Assembly: GCF_002078875.1 (NCBI RefSeq)
Contig: NC_034415.1
Location: forward strand, 25,197,413 to 25,261,412
Length of the DNA stretch: 64,000 bases
Direction: 5' to 3'
From: Numida meleagris
Taxonomy: Eukaryota; Chordata; Aves; Galliformes; Numididae
The first letter of the stretch is position 1. Each line of letters opens with the position of its first letter. Under the pieces are notes generated by a model. It was not told the origin of the DNA. It saw nothing but the letters and a program-made list of their open reading frames with translations, and did no database searches. Positions 14,601-29,260 of this stretch are shown here, piece after piece. Position numbers and translations under genes: made by a program.

Positions 14601-17600
14601 TCTTCTTAGAAAACTGGGATGTTCTTACTCATGTAATGTTACCAACTAGGTGAGAAATTCCTATATAAGGTGTTAACCTCTTTGGAAAAAGAGAGATTTC
14701 TCACATGCTACCCAAAATTCTGTAGGGCTTTAAGAATTAATACCAGCATACAAACTGTGCCCCTTCTCACTAACTTCTAGAGAGTTACTTGTCTTTATTT
14801 GTTTAATTAAGTGCACACGCCTCCAGCAAGCAATTAGAGAGGCTGAAAAAGCAGTGTAAATTACCTGACTAAAACAAAGGAATTCAAAATACAGAAATTC
14901 AAACATTGGAGAACTTCACAAATGCTTACCAAAGAAGTAATAGGCAACACAGAAGTTTCTAACCAAATACAGTGATTCCACACAACTGTGTTTAACGAGG
15001 AGAGGCAAAGATCTTCTGAAACGTAAGTACTTGTATTGCTAAAAACAGAAACAAAAGTTGAATATTCTGCATTCAGAACAAACTGGCGAAACGGTTAAAA
15101 AAATTTCTTTAAAGCTGCTTCAAAATCTGTGGCCTAGACAAATTAAAACTAATTAGGTTAAGGCAGAGCCAGGTGTCCTGCCTAATACTGGCCAATTCTA
15201 TTGATGTACAATCATCTCCAGTTTTCACTGATTTTCTTGTAGTAGTATGAAAATGGAGGGAAGGGAGAAGTGACTGCGTGCAATAGGAGACAGCAATAAA
15301 AAGTCATTTAATGCCAACCAAACAACAAACAAAAAATAAGGTACATTTCACCGACTAGAGTTCAGTTGGACTGACAAGTAATCAGACAAGCATGAGTTAT
15401 GCTGTCAGTTCAAGCAAAAAAAAACAGCGTAACACTGATGCCTTCCTCTGTACAAATGACATCTTTCCAAAAGAACAAAGCACCTGTCTGACACTACAGG
15501 CCAATCACACCAAAGCAATTTTGCTTTTTACCCAGCTAAGTTGCATTAAAAGAAAAAAGGATTAAGATATTTTAAGAATGTAAAAAAATAAAAACAAAAA
15601 ACATTGCCTACAGCATTGCTAAAATGATGCTTGATTTGATGATAAATGGAATGATCCTAGACCAAGTTAAATGATTTCTGTTCATACAACCAACTCTGCT
15701 TAGAGACACACTGCCAGATTTGTTGTACTTTGTAAATGCAAGAATCGTACAGTCTGTGGCTGCTGCAAAGCTATGGGAACAGGAGAAATATTTCTGGGCT
15801 GCATTTCACAAATCAGCCCTCACTCTCCCTCTGCTAGATTTCTGCAGAACTGCTAGAGCCCCCTCCAGAGGGATCAGTTTCATAGTAGTAAGCACACAAA
15901 TTAGCTCTAGATGCCGAGTTTAAGCATAACTCACTATGCTCTGCTGACTTGAAAAAATCTGGTACTCCATCACAACTGATACATTTGTGTTTGCTTGTTT
16001 GAAAACAATTATTTAAAAGCCCTTGGGATTTTCAGCTTTTAGGTAACCTTTATTGCTAGTTCCTGATGTTAATAACCAGTTTGTGTACGCTGCCACTTTC
16101 CTGCAGTTCACCTTCTGCAGCAGTCCACCTTAGCCAGCTTTGAGTGTGCAACACAGGGCCTGCAGCACTCTGCATCTCTGTGTTTGTTTGAAAGAGGTCG
16201 AGCAGGAAGAAGGAAGGTGAACGTTACTGGCACTGAAGCATATACTCAGTTTAATTTGCTAGTAAAAGCTTGCCAGCTGACAGCTAGTACTGCCATATTC
16301 AAAAATATAAACAATCAAGCCTATTTCTTAATAATTGTTTTGCTTAGATATCTTTCTGCAAAGATGCATAAAACCTCTTACCTGTATGATTGGGAACGGC
16401 AAATAATTCATATTGTTAATAAGATATAAGAGACTGTAACAGTATCCCATGAAAGCACCAGAAAGTAGAAAAAAGAGGTGGTATTCATTTAGGCACATCT
16501 GAGGAACACCATCATCGAGGCTAAAAGAAAGAGAAAACTTAATATTAATTGATTTTTTTTTTTAATCCAACATTTGGAATTCAGATGAGAAATAGTTCAC
16601 TTCTACTCTCCCGATCCATACGCGTGATGGTATCTCAGCATGTACAACTCCCATTACTTATTTCTGTAGCTTATGCATGAGGATACTTCTGATATTTAGT
16701 AAGTAAGGCACATCACCACAGAATTAGTTCAAATGACAACCAGCCTGTCAACCTTCCACTGACAACCCCAACAATTCAGTTGTTCTGGGTTTTCGGCCCA
16801 GTTATTTCCCCATGCATTATGGTATTTCTACGTTACAGCATTTCCTAGCCTTTATTAAAAAATATCAACACATACTTGCTCATTTTTTAACAGCACCCAA
16901 ATTTTAGTCTCTTGCATAAAAAAAAAAAGGCCATCAGTACATACTTCCACAACAGAAGCTCTTTCCATAACTTATCCTTAACACACAGAAATAGTTACCT
17001 TTCTGAAATTGTGCAGGGCACAGCAAGAAATTGGAACTTCCCTTTTGTCATAACTGCAGCGCACCAAGCAACCAACATTCCCATTATAGCATGAGCAACT
17101 GAATGGACAACTTGCTGAGGGTGAATTATTTTTCCTATCAGCGCTAATCGAGAGCATGGGATCGATGGCACAACTGTAAACAAAAGCCAGAAGTGAATTT
17201 TCATTTGCTATTCATAAAACTCCTCATTAAAAAAAAAAAAAAGCCACTGGCACCAAAGAACTTTCCAGCTGGAACTGGTCACCAGATACAGAAAGCAATG
17301 CAGACAACCTTAGCCATGAAGTATGCACAAATCTGGACTGCCTCTCCCGCTGCTATCTGAGTCCCCTCCTGACTCAAACCCACTGTTTTCACACCCTCTC
17401 TTGGTCACTGCAGCAGTGACTAAATACAAACTGCTACCTCAGCTTAGAAATAACTTTTACGTGCTGCCTACATTAATTAAAAGGAAATTTGCAAGAGGTG
17501 AATACAAATCTCTTACACGCCCATCCGATTTATAACCGGTATCACAGCTTCAGGAGCGCACGCAACCCACCTGCATAAAACTCAACGTTGAAGACGCTTA

Positions 17601-18048
17601 TTACCAGTATCACCACAGACATAAGAAGGACGCAAAAGACGACATGTGAAGTATATAAATCATCGAAAGATTCTAAAAGAAAGAAAAGAGACAATTATCT
17701 CTCAGAAGACTACAGTAACAAACAACCCCGGCTAGGAAGACCCGCCGCTGAGGAAGCCTGAGGAAGAAGGGCGGGCGACGCGCTGGGCACGTACCGGAGA
17801 GCCAGCGCAGCGGGCGCAGGGGCTGGATGCCGCTGAGGAGGACGAAGGCCGCGGTGCAGACCGGGAGCAGCAGCACGGACCAGGCGACGGCGGCCGCCAG
17901 CCTCCAGCCCAGCACCTGAGGAAGAGGCGGCGTGAGGGTGAGAAGGGCGTGGGGAAGGGGAGGGAGGAGCGGGGGGAAGAGGTGGCGGCAGCGCCGCGCT
18001 CACCTGGCGGAGCAGGGCCCGCTGCCGGCCCGCCGCCGCCGTCTCCAT
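2674..18048 (-). CDS. NDC1: Nucleoporin NDC1 (TMEM48), 18 coding exons
   Basis: NDC1 is a transmembrane nucleoporin that anchors the nuclear pore complex in the pore membrane and acts in pore assembly. Coding exons in transcript order: 18048-18004, 17915-17795, 17672-17571, 17173-16999, 16520-16382, 15038-14930, 13517-13466, 12864-12732, 11480-11388, 10283-10202, 9330-9175, 8137-7883, 7753-7635, 7384-7334, 5772-5709, 4573-4473, 3528-3368, 2737-2674. All junctions are GT-AG and frame is kept, giving 673 aa against 674 in human. About six hydrophobic segments lie in the N-terminal half (roughly residues 16-42, 65-85, 111-131, 163-183, 219-239, 270-292). The C-terminal half is the soluble nucleoporin region, with near-invariant stretches such as [14 protein letters not shown] and [12 protein letters not shown]. 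The exon 11-13 region is a Ser/Pro-rich variable linker. The start follows the human N-terminus. Confidence 0.96.
3011..3250 (-). mobile_element. CR1 LINE 3' fragment (in NDC1 intron 17)
   Basis: The plus strand shows the reverse complement of a CR1 3' end: an ATCATAGAA motif, then GAGTTGGAAGGGACC, then degenerate CR1 body. The element's 3' end is on the left, so it is in the same orientation as NDC1. It is heavily 5'-truncated, as is usual for CR1. Confidence 0.85.
6726..7235 (-). mobile_element. CR1 LINE 3' fragment, ~510 bp (NDC1 intron 14)
   Basis: Begins with AATCACAGAACTGCAGGGG and GTCGGAAGGGACCTC, the complement of a CR1 3' terminus. It continues through recognisable CR1 text (CACCACCTCTCTGGGCAACC, CCTTGTCCTATCGCTA, CTCCACTGGACTCC). 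It is among the longest CR1 copies in the window and lies just below NDC1 exon 14. The overlapping open frames on both strands here come from the repeat. Confidence 0.9.
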
Positions 18049-18420
18049 ACCGGGTCCGGCGCCGTTCAAAGTCTCCGCCGCCCAACGGCCGCCTCCCGTA
18101 CGCCACTTCCGGCGCAAGCACGCGGGAAGCCCGGGGCAGCCAATAGGAAGCGCGCGAGGCCCGCTTTCCCCGCCCACCCCGACAGGATGCGGCGCGGACG
18201 CGCAGCGCAGGGAGAACTGCGAGTCCCGGCGCGCCCCGCGCGGCGGAGGCGGAGAAATAAGCACCCCTCGGAACCTTCACAACGCTTTATTCCGGCGCAA
18301 CCGGAGAGCAGCGAAACTACGCGCGCTGTACAGCGCCTGGCTCAGCCCCTGTGCCCGCCGCAGCAGTCTGTGAACTCGTGGGTCCCGCAGGGCTGCTTCT
18401 GCGCACACATGTCCCGTTCT
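17740..18420 (-). promoter_or_regulatory. NDC1: NDC1 CpG-island promoter
   Basis: GC- and CpG-rich block around NDC1 exon 1. Upstream of the ATG it carries an ETS/GABP-type ACTTCCGG (18105-18112) and a CCAAT box (18140-18144, plus-strand sense). No TATA box is evident, as expected for a housekeeping CpG promoter. The transcription start was not located. The upstream edge contains the inferred terminal exon of YIPF1. Confidence 0.7.
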
Positions 18421-18466
18421 TCAGTGAAAAAATAAAGTGACTGTAGAGGTGGAGCAGCAGCGCGAT
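18270..18466 (-). other. YIPF1: Inferred YIPF1 3'UTR exon with poly(A) signal
   Basis: On the minus strand a strong acceptor (TTGTCTCTTTCAG) ends at 18467 and is followed by a ~180 nt segment ending in AATAAA (18291-18286). Five nucleotides after the YIPF1 stop codon there is a near-perfect donor, AAG/GTAAGA (exon end 19452). Joining the two gives a spliced 3'UTR. The stop lies under 50 nt from this junction, so decay would not be expected. The left boundary is an estimated cleavage site. This is inference without transcript support; an unrelated terminal exon remains possible. Confidence 0.6.
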
Positions 18467-18556
18467 CTGAAAGAGACAAGCAGCTCCTGTGAGCGCTACG
18501 GCTCCTCAGAGGCACTGGGCATGCACGACTTAGGGCTGTTCGGCCTCCAGGAGCAT

Positions 18557-18745
18557 AGTGACAGGACAGAGGGTTTTCGAGCAGAAGGAGGAGATCTATC
18601 TAGGTGAGGTGTGAGGAGGAAATTCCTTCCCCAGAGGGCAGTAGGGCCGTGGCACTGCTGCCCAGAGCGGTGGGTGCCACATTCCTGGAGGTGCCCACAA
18701 CCACAGAGGGGCCCTGGATAGCCAGAGCTGCTGGTGGCACAGCTG
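18557..18745 (+). mobile_element. CR1 LINE fragment, 3'-incomplete
   Basis: Plus-sense CR1 internal text: GTGACAGGACAGAGGGTTTT, GAAATTCCTTCCCCAGAGGG, CACTGCTGCCCAGAGCGG, CATTCCTGGAGGTGCCC. It lies in the inferred last YIPF1 intron, antisense to that gene. The terminal octamer repeats typical of a CR1 3' end are missing. Confidence 0.8.
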
Positions 18746-19456
18746 GTAACTTGCTATGATCATTTTCACTTGGCATATAAATACATATTTAATCAAACAC
18801 AGCTTCTGGTCAGTAAATGCTCTGATATGCACTTACACACTTCCGCATGTGTGCTGGCAGAGGCCTGGCATTTGCACGTCTACCAGCCTTGCACGTCTAC
18901 CAGCCTTCCCCTGGACTTGCTCCATGCCTCACCTCCTCAAAGAACGCTGACATCACCTGCCCGGGCCGTGCTCCCAGCCAGCACAGCAGGGAGCAAACCC
19001 TCAGAGCATCCCACACAAGGAAAGCAGCCCAAAAGGAGAACGCATGGCTGTCCCCAAACACAGGGCTGCTGCACTGAAACACCTTGTAACACCTTGTAAC
19101 TTACACAATATAAATACTAAAGGGAAAAATATCTTTAAAATGACCTGTGGGACTGAGAGGATTATTTAAGTGCACCTTATTCAAATGTTTCTTTCCCAAG
19201 AGTAAACCTCAGGGGAAAAAAAGGTAACTTGTCTTTGTTTCTCAGTCTTTTACATTTTTATAGCTATAAATTAAAATTCTAGCTGGAAGAAATATTAATA
19301 AATGGTATTTATATATGGACCCTGTTTGGCAGAATTCATGTGTTCAACCCTTTTACACTGAACAAGGAGCAAGGGAGATGTTTCAAGGCCTGTGTTCCCT
19401 AACCACAGGATTATGTTTTTAGATGCTTACATAAGAAGTCTACAATCTTACCTTAT

Positions 19457-23323
<3,867 letters not shown>

Positions 23324-23829
23324 CCGCCCGCTCGGGCCGAGAAGCAGCTCCCGAGGCCTGCACCCTCCTGCAAGCACAAGGCCCCGCCGGGCCCTGCCGC
23401 TCAGCACCCACCGGGCACAGGCAGCGCTGCTGACCAGGCCGCCAGCGCTGCCCCCGATGCCAACCCTACCGGCAGTGCAGACGGAGGCTACCGGCTGCCC
23501 TCCGTCACCTGCTCCCCCGGGGAACCCCGCACCGCCCGGCCCGGCCCCGCACCTCTGCTCCCCACTGCCCAACCGCTCCCAGCCGCGACTTCCGCCTCCC
23601 TTAACAACGCGGCAGGAACTGCGCCGCAACGACCAATCAGCAGCTCCGCTGCTCGCTTCTCCCGCCCACCCGGCAGGCTGTAAAAGATCCTATTGGCGTA
23701 AAGCTCCGCGCCGGCCAATCGGAGGCGCTTCCTCTTCTGCCCCACCCACTCCCTTAAAGGGACCGCGGCCCCTCTCCCGGGCTGCCCGCCCTTCTCGCTC
23801 CGCCCGCCCCGGCGCCCTGAGCGCTGCAG

Positions 23830-24250
23830 GGGCTGTGCCGGGGACGGGTTAAGGTTGTGCGGCGTCTGTGTATTATCTGCCTAGGTACACGCGCGTTTAG
23901 GTTATAGAGCTTCAAGAATGTATGTCTCAATGCAGAAATAAATATAATATATATAAACGTGTGTGCATATATAATTTATATATACTTTATACGTATGCCC
24001 TAATTCTTAATCTGGGAAAACATCCCGATTCATTAGCAACGCACGCAGCACACCCGTGACAAGCCTCATAACCGCGCAGGTTGCACCAGGAATCTCTCCC
24101 TCGCTGCGATGCATGCCCTGCCGGGGATGCGGGCGGTGCAGCTGCGGGCTCCTCGCTCAGGCAGACGCTGGAGCCCACGTAAAGGTGAAGAACAGTTTGA
24201 GGCAAGGCAGAAATTCAGCCAAACACGTGGACATTCCCCTCCTCCCCCCC
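23830..24250. other. YIPF1-DIO1 divergent intergenic segment
   Basis: Between the YIPF1 CpG island and the DIO1 start. It holds an AT-rich alternating tract near 23940-23990 (repeats of ATAT with one GTGTGTG), then a moderately GC-rich block that leads into DIO1. Nothing coding was recognised. DIO1 is thyroid-hormone responsive in other vertebrates; the half-site-like GGTCAC near 24290 was noted but no convincing paired response element was seen by eye. Confidence 0.5.
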
Positions 24251-24318
24251 ACCCCCACCTCACTACCTTTGCCCCCACTGTCGCGCTGCGGTCACTTTGT
24301 AGCAGCCAGCCCAGCACA

Positions 24319-27300
24319 ATGTTCAGCATCAGGGTGCTCCTACACAAACTCCTGATTCTTTTGTACGTTACTCTGTGTGTCGTTGTTGGTAAAACGATGA
24401 TGATACTGTTCCCTGACACCACGAAAAGATACATCCTAAAGCTCGGCGAAAAGAGCAGAATGAACGAGAACCCAAAGTTCAGCTACGAAAACTGGGGCCC
24501 GACTTTTTTCAGCTTCCAGTATTTGCTCTTTGTGCTGAAAGTGAAGTGGAGGAGGCTGGAAGACGAAGCCTACGAGGGACGCCCTGCTCCCAACACACCG
24601 GTGGTGGCTCTAAATGGGGAGGTTCAGCACCTCTTCAGTTTCATGCGAGGTCAGTACATCATCCTTGTACCGGTTTGGGGTTGTTAAAAGGATAAATGAC
24701 AAGAGGCTGCCAAGGGGTTAGGGACAAGCAGGGAACGTACTGCATTTCTGCCTTCAAATGAATGCTTTATCCTGGGCTGCTGTGCCATGCACTCTCAGCT
24801 CTCTGCCTCTTGATTTCCTGAAGTAACCAGCTCATTGTCCCGGATACAATATCCCTGCACGGCAATAAGCTCAAAGACCTCTTGCAAAAGCTGTCCCTAC
24901 CTAGATATACTGAAAGCCAAGATAATTGTTTCTTTTAGGAAGATAAGACCCAGAATCGGAACCATATGCAGTGAGTCACGACCGTTGGCTGTCATTGCCT
25001 GCACATACGGGAAGTCCCAGAAGCCAGGCTAAAGCCTAAAAGCACACGGTGTTTTTGCAGATTTAAAGGAGCTAGAAATTAAGCAGAAGAAAAAGAAGTT
25101 GCTTTGTACTTTGTCCTCTGCCTCCCACTGAAATCTCTGTAGAACGTGGAATTAATCATTAAGCTGCAGTCTCTAACTCCATGGGAGGGATTAAATCCTT
25201 CTCCAGCTCTGCTTTTCTAATTTAAAGGTGTACATATAGAGACAGATAGAGATATAAAATAGGGCTGCAACATAGAAATAACGGTACATACACAGTATCT
25301 ACAGGAAGGCACCCTGTTTTTTTAGCTTAAGATGCAAATCTATGCTAGCAGCAGTTTGTGAAGCTAAACCCAGCCAGAAGGAACATCTTGACTGCACTTT
25401 AGATAATCTAGCATCACCACAGACTAAAAATCCTGCAAGTTTTCTTAAACTGAAGCCTTGCAATCAATTGAACAGGTGCTAACAAATGTGGGTACACCTG
25501 TGCTCATTTGCAAGCAACCGCATAGATACTTTCGCCCCTGGCTTGTGTAGCATTAGTTTAATAAGTATGTAACCAAAGTTCTGCTTGGACAGAAAATTGC
25601 AGAAATGCATTGAAAGCATGAAAGCCTGTGAGGCACGACTGAGGGGGCTGCAGCTTCCACTCAGCTTGGCCACAACTGACACCTCTGGGGAAAAAAAAAT
25701 GTCCAAAAGGTTCATTAAGAGAATTCATAATTTGTGCTTAGAATAATTTGTGCTTAGACCTCTGAATCGCTGTCCTTCAAGAAACTTTGCAGATGATCAC
25801 ATCTAATATTTTTGCAGTTCCTTCATATGAAGGATGTCAAGGAGGCTGCGAGGTGCTACATTTTGATCAGTTCCCTATCCCAAAATGCTGGTAGCTTGAG
25901 AAATGGTTCTTATGATGATAACACATCACAAGACATCTATCTGGAGGGTACGTTCTGCCTTCCCTGGGCGTTACACAGGAAAGGATGCTCCCTGGCTAAG
26001 CTCACTACTGGATCCTGCACCGGTCAGTGCCAGCTTAAGGAAAAGCAAGCATCCTTATGCTCGTTTTGTACAGAAACCTGGTGATACAGATGTTCTGCTA
26101 CCAATTTTAATGTCCTAGGAAGAAAGTTTTGTGATAAGTGACTTAGTCGCACAGGAAACACTGTGGCAGAGGCTCAGTTCAGTGTATTAATTCAGTTCTG
26201 TCCTTCCTCTCTCCATCAGTGTAACCACAAAGTGTCCTATGTTTTTCTTCCAGATAACCGACCTTTAATCCTCAATTTTGGAAGCTGCACCTGACCTTCA
26301 TTTATGTTAAAATTTGATGAGTTCAACAAACTTATCAAAGATTTCAGCTCTATAGCAGATTTCCTTATCATCTACATTGAGGAAGCTCACGCAGTAGGTA
26401 CAGTACAAACATGACATGAGCACCTACCAAAACTTTTGATATCTACCATTCCCTTTAGGAAGAAAACTAATTTAGCAGAGGAGGGAACTGCAAACAGTCA
26501 AGAATCAAAAACGGTAACACCGAATCTAGGCACCAATCTTTGCCCTTGATTCCCCAAGGACATTACTCACACATCTGACGTGAGGCACTGCTGCTGGAGA
26601 CACTCATCTCTGTGAAGCGAAACACATAGTTAAAGCTTTGCAAAACTTCCTCCTGGTCTCAGTACAGCTCCTTTTGGAAAGAAAATAAAATGAATAGAGC
26701 GTACACATATTTATCTACACTGAACTAAGACATTGGCAGAGATTTTTAGCCCCTGGTTAAGACGGTTTTCTAAAATGTAACATTTACAACATTACATTAT
26801 TCACAGTAGTTGAGAAACAGACACCCAGTCATTAAAATGGTTTACATGTTTCTCCTTTCCTAGGAACTTGTATGCAAATGTGTATTTGAATATTTCTGAA
26901 GAGGAAGGATGTGCCTTCTACCCAATGTACTTATCACAGATCAGAAAGTTGTTTTTATAGGCTTAAAGAGTAGAGTCAAGCTGAATAAATGGTACTATTG
27001 CTGAAACTGTGCTAAATGAGCAGGAAGCAGCTAATATCATGACTTCTAATTTAAAAAAAAACCTTCTCTGCAGCACAAATTTTGGCAAACTTTATCCGGA
27101 AGGGATACAGTTCCCATATTATCCTTCCAGGCTAACGTGGGAAAATTTCAGCTAATATACGCCTAGTGTTTCTGAATCCTCAACAAAGGGAAAATACTGT
27201 TTTCAAAGTAAAGGAAAAAAACTTAGCATCATTTATTTTCAAAGCTGTACCATTCTCATACCCTAAGAAGGATCTCTCATTTCACGGCAAGTTTTGTTGC

Positions 27301-28132
27301 CAGGAGTAAATTGCAATATATGGCACAGCACATCTCTACCCCAACACCTAAACTTCACTGCTAAATACCTTTCTCATTTGTTTTAGATGGATGGGCCTTT
27401 AAAAACAATGTTGTTATTAAAAAACACAGAAGCCTTGAAGATCGAAAAACTGCAGCACAATTTCTTCAGCAAAAGAATCCCTTATGTCCAGTGGTTTTAG
27501 ACACAATGGAAAACCTGAGCAGCTCAAAATACGCAGCGCTGCCAGAAAGACTGTATATACTTCAAGCAGAGAATGTTCTCTACAAGGTAAAAACCATCAA
27601 CAATAAGGAGCACAACATATTGGGATCCTCAACTTTTAAAATAAGAATGTTTTACATTTTATTCAACAGTCAGTATTTCATTCTTTTTCATAGCTAGCCA
27701 TTTCACAAATCATTCTAACCTCAGGGAAAAAAGGACTTGCAGCAACACCAGTCTGGGCCTTTACAATGTACATATTTGATGTACACCTCAGTCCTGCTCA
27801 AATATTTATCCTGTGGCGTATTAGAAAACCTAGCTACATCCAAGCTGCAAGATGCAGGCACACTCCCCAGCTCCAGGAGCCAGACACAGGCTCTGTCCAG
27901 TTACACAGCAGGGTGTGACTTGTGCACACACCATCTCCTGCGCAACGGCTGCCAAGCAAAGGAAGCCCAAGCACACCCCACCCGCCGTTCTGATTTAACT
28001 GCTGCGCTCTAAAGACTTCTGCTCTGTGTATTTGAGCTTCACTGTATAATTTTATTGCCTTTGCAGGGAGGAGTGGGGCCTTGGAATTATCACCCCCAGG
28101 AAATACGCACCATCCTGGAAAAACTGAAATAG
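24319..28132 (+). CDS. DIO1: Type I iodothyronine deiodinase (selenoprotein), 4 exons
   Basis: DIO1 removes an outer- or inner-ring iodine from thyroxine, converting T4 to T3 or clearing rT3; it is an integral membrane selenoenzyme. Exons: 24319-24649, 26254-26397, 27387-27586, 28067-28132. Translation gives 246 aa when the in-frame UGA at 26292-26294 is read as selenocysteine (residue 124, in GSCT-Sec-PSF). The N-terminal anchor is at about residues 10-34. The thioredoxin-like fold follows, with catalytic-region histidines at about 156 (EEAHAVDGW) and 172. All junctions are GT-AG. The reading frame stays open for ~210 nt upstream, but MFSIRV is taken as the start because it fits the family N-terminus. 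A naive gene finder would break this gene at the UGA. Confidence 0.97.
26292..26294 (+). other. DIO1: Selenocysteine UGA codon of DIO1
   Basis: In-frame TGA in exon 2 between the codons for Thr and Pro, inside the deiodinase active-site motif. Frame is open on both sides and the downstream exons encode conserved deiodinase sequence, so this is a recoded codon, not a nonsense change. The matching SECIS lies in the 3'UTR. Confidence 0.97.
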
Positions 28133-28651
28133 AAAAAGAAAAGAGGAGGACATCAGAGTAAAGACTATCTGGATACAAAAGCTCAGTGGATAAGTTTTCA
28201 TAGACCTACGACTTAAAAAAAAAAAAAACCCAAAATTTCAAAATGCCAGAAAATACCAGAAGCAACTAGAAAGAGAATAACGTACGTGGATTTAAAGAGC
28301 GTCCGTAATGTAGTTCGTCACTGACATGTATGGACATTTTCAGGTCTATCACAACCACCTCAGCTATTGCACTGTAGCATCTATCTTACTGTGCTTATAT
28401 ACCACATGCAGTAATGAATACTAGTTGAGCCTGCTGAGCTGTTACGACTGGACACCAAGATCTAAACTCTTAAAGAATATTGTGCAGGATAAACCTCAGG
28501 GATGGTGACATCTGTAAGAGCCAATTTAATGGGAAACGACTGATTTCTCATTATTAAGTTTCTCTCCCTCTTGTATACGTACCATTTTCCTAAATGTTCA
28601 ATTTCACACACTTCAAAAGGCTTCTGAATAAGACAATCTCTCCTGACATTT

Positions 28652-28734
28652 GTTTCTAAAATATTTGTTATGACAGTCACAGCACAAAGCACAGGCAGCT
28701 GTGACCTGATTTTAGAAAATATTTTTAGAAACAA
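28652..28734 (+). promoter_or_regulatory. DIO1: SECIS element, DIO1 3'UTR
   Basis: The hairpin directs selenocysteine insertion at UGA through SBP2. The core has ATGA (28670-28673) on the 5' side and TGA (28707-28709) on the 3' side, forming the non-Watson-Crick quartet. The stem above is a perfect 8-bp helix: GTCACAGC (28676-28683) with GCTGTGAC (28698-28705). The 14-nt apical loop carries the required A run (28686-28688), consistent with a form 1 SECIS. Below the core, an AU-rich helix pairs TCTAAAATATT with AATATTTTTAGA, with one bulge. It lies ~540 nt past the stop codon. Confidence 0.9.
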
Positions 28735-28760
28735 AGGATTGATTTGCAATTATTAAAACA

Positions 28761-28766
28761 AATAAA
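28761..28766 (+). promoter_or_regulatory. DIO1: DIO1 poly(A) signal
   Basis: AATAAA about 25 nt beyond the SECIS lower stem, so a transcript cleaved here keeps the whole element. It gives a 3'UTR of ~650 nt. It is followed by a T-rich stretch near 28800, suitable as a downstream element. Confidence 0.7.
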
Positions 28767-28789
28767 CAAGCCAACCTATCAGAGCACCA

Positions 28790-29165
28790 TGGATCCAGCT
28801 TTTTTTTTCCCCTCCGGTTATTTACAAGCAGTAGTAGCTTATATTCATCCTGTTAAACAGTTTATGTTGAGTTGATCAGAAAGTTTCCAATTTAAGAACT
28901 TCTGAAGAGTGACAGTAAGAAGTAATACCTCTCATTTAAGTATTTCACGCCTTTTCTACTCAACTCAGAGTGCAAGGGAAACATCTCACAGGAAACTGAG
29001 CTGCAATTCATGTCTTAAAAAAGTCTGACTTAAACACAATGATTTAAATGGACCTGGTTATGTTCAAATGTTTTTGGTAATGGAATCTGTTATTACAATT
29101 AATGACAGTACCGTGTTATGCCCACTAAACTGGTGGTGAACACATACTACAGCTGTATCTTCAAA
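28790..29165. other. Convergent gap between DIO1 and HSPB11
   Basis: About 0.4 kb between the DIO1 poly(A) signal and the inferred HSPB11 poly(A) signal on the other strand. It is AT-rich with no coding potential or repeat recognised. Confidence 0.6.
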
Positions 29166-29170
29166 AACAC

Positions 29171-29176
29171 TTTAAT
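29171..29176 (-). promoter_or_regulatory. HSPB11: Probable HSPB11 poly(A) signal
   Basis: The minus strand reads ATTAAA about 85 nt past the HSPB11 stop codon. It is a common hexamer variant and would give a very short 3'UTR. Confidence 0.5.
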
Positions 29177-29260
29177 GCAAGGTTCTAATAATAAATATTT
29201 CCCGTGACAGAGATATCAAAATATAATACCAAAAAGATGAGGTACAAATTCAAGCCAGAC

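Noticed and set aside
17932..18435. 167-codon plus-strand open frame over the NDC1 promoter
   Set aside because: It is antisense to NDC1 exon 1 and its CpG island. The Arg/Pro/Ala-rich translation is typical of stop-poor GC-rich DNA, with no domain and no conservation evidence.
28462..28749. 95-codon minus-strand frame over the DIO1 3'UTR
   Set aside because: It overlaps the SECIS, whose palindromic stem and AT-rich flanks explain it. There is no family resemblance.
28860..28925. Second possible SECIS-like hairpin (pairing of CAGAAAGTT with AACTTCTG)
   Set aside because: It lacks a proper ATGA quartet, lies past the DIO1 poly(A) signal, and is much weaker than the element at 28652-28734.
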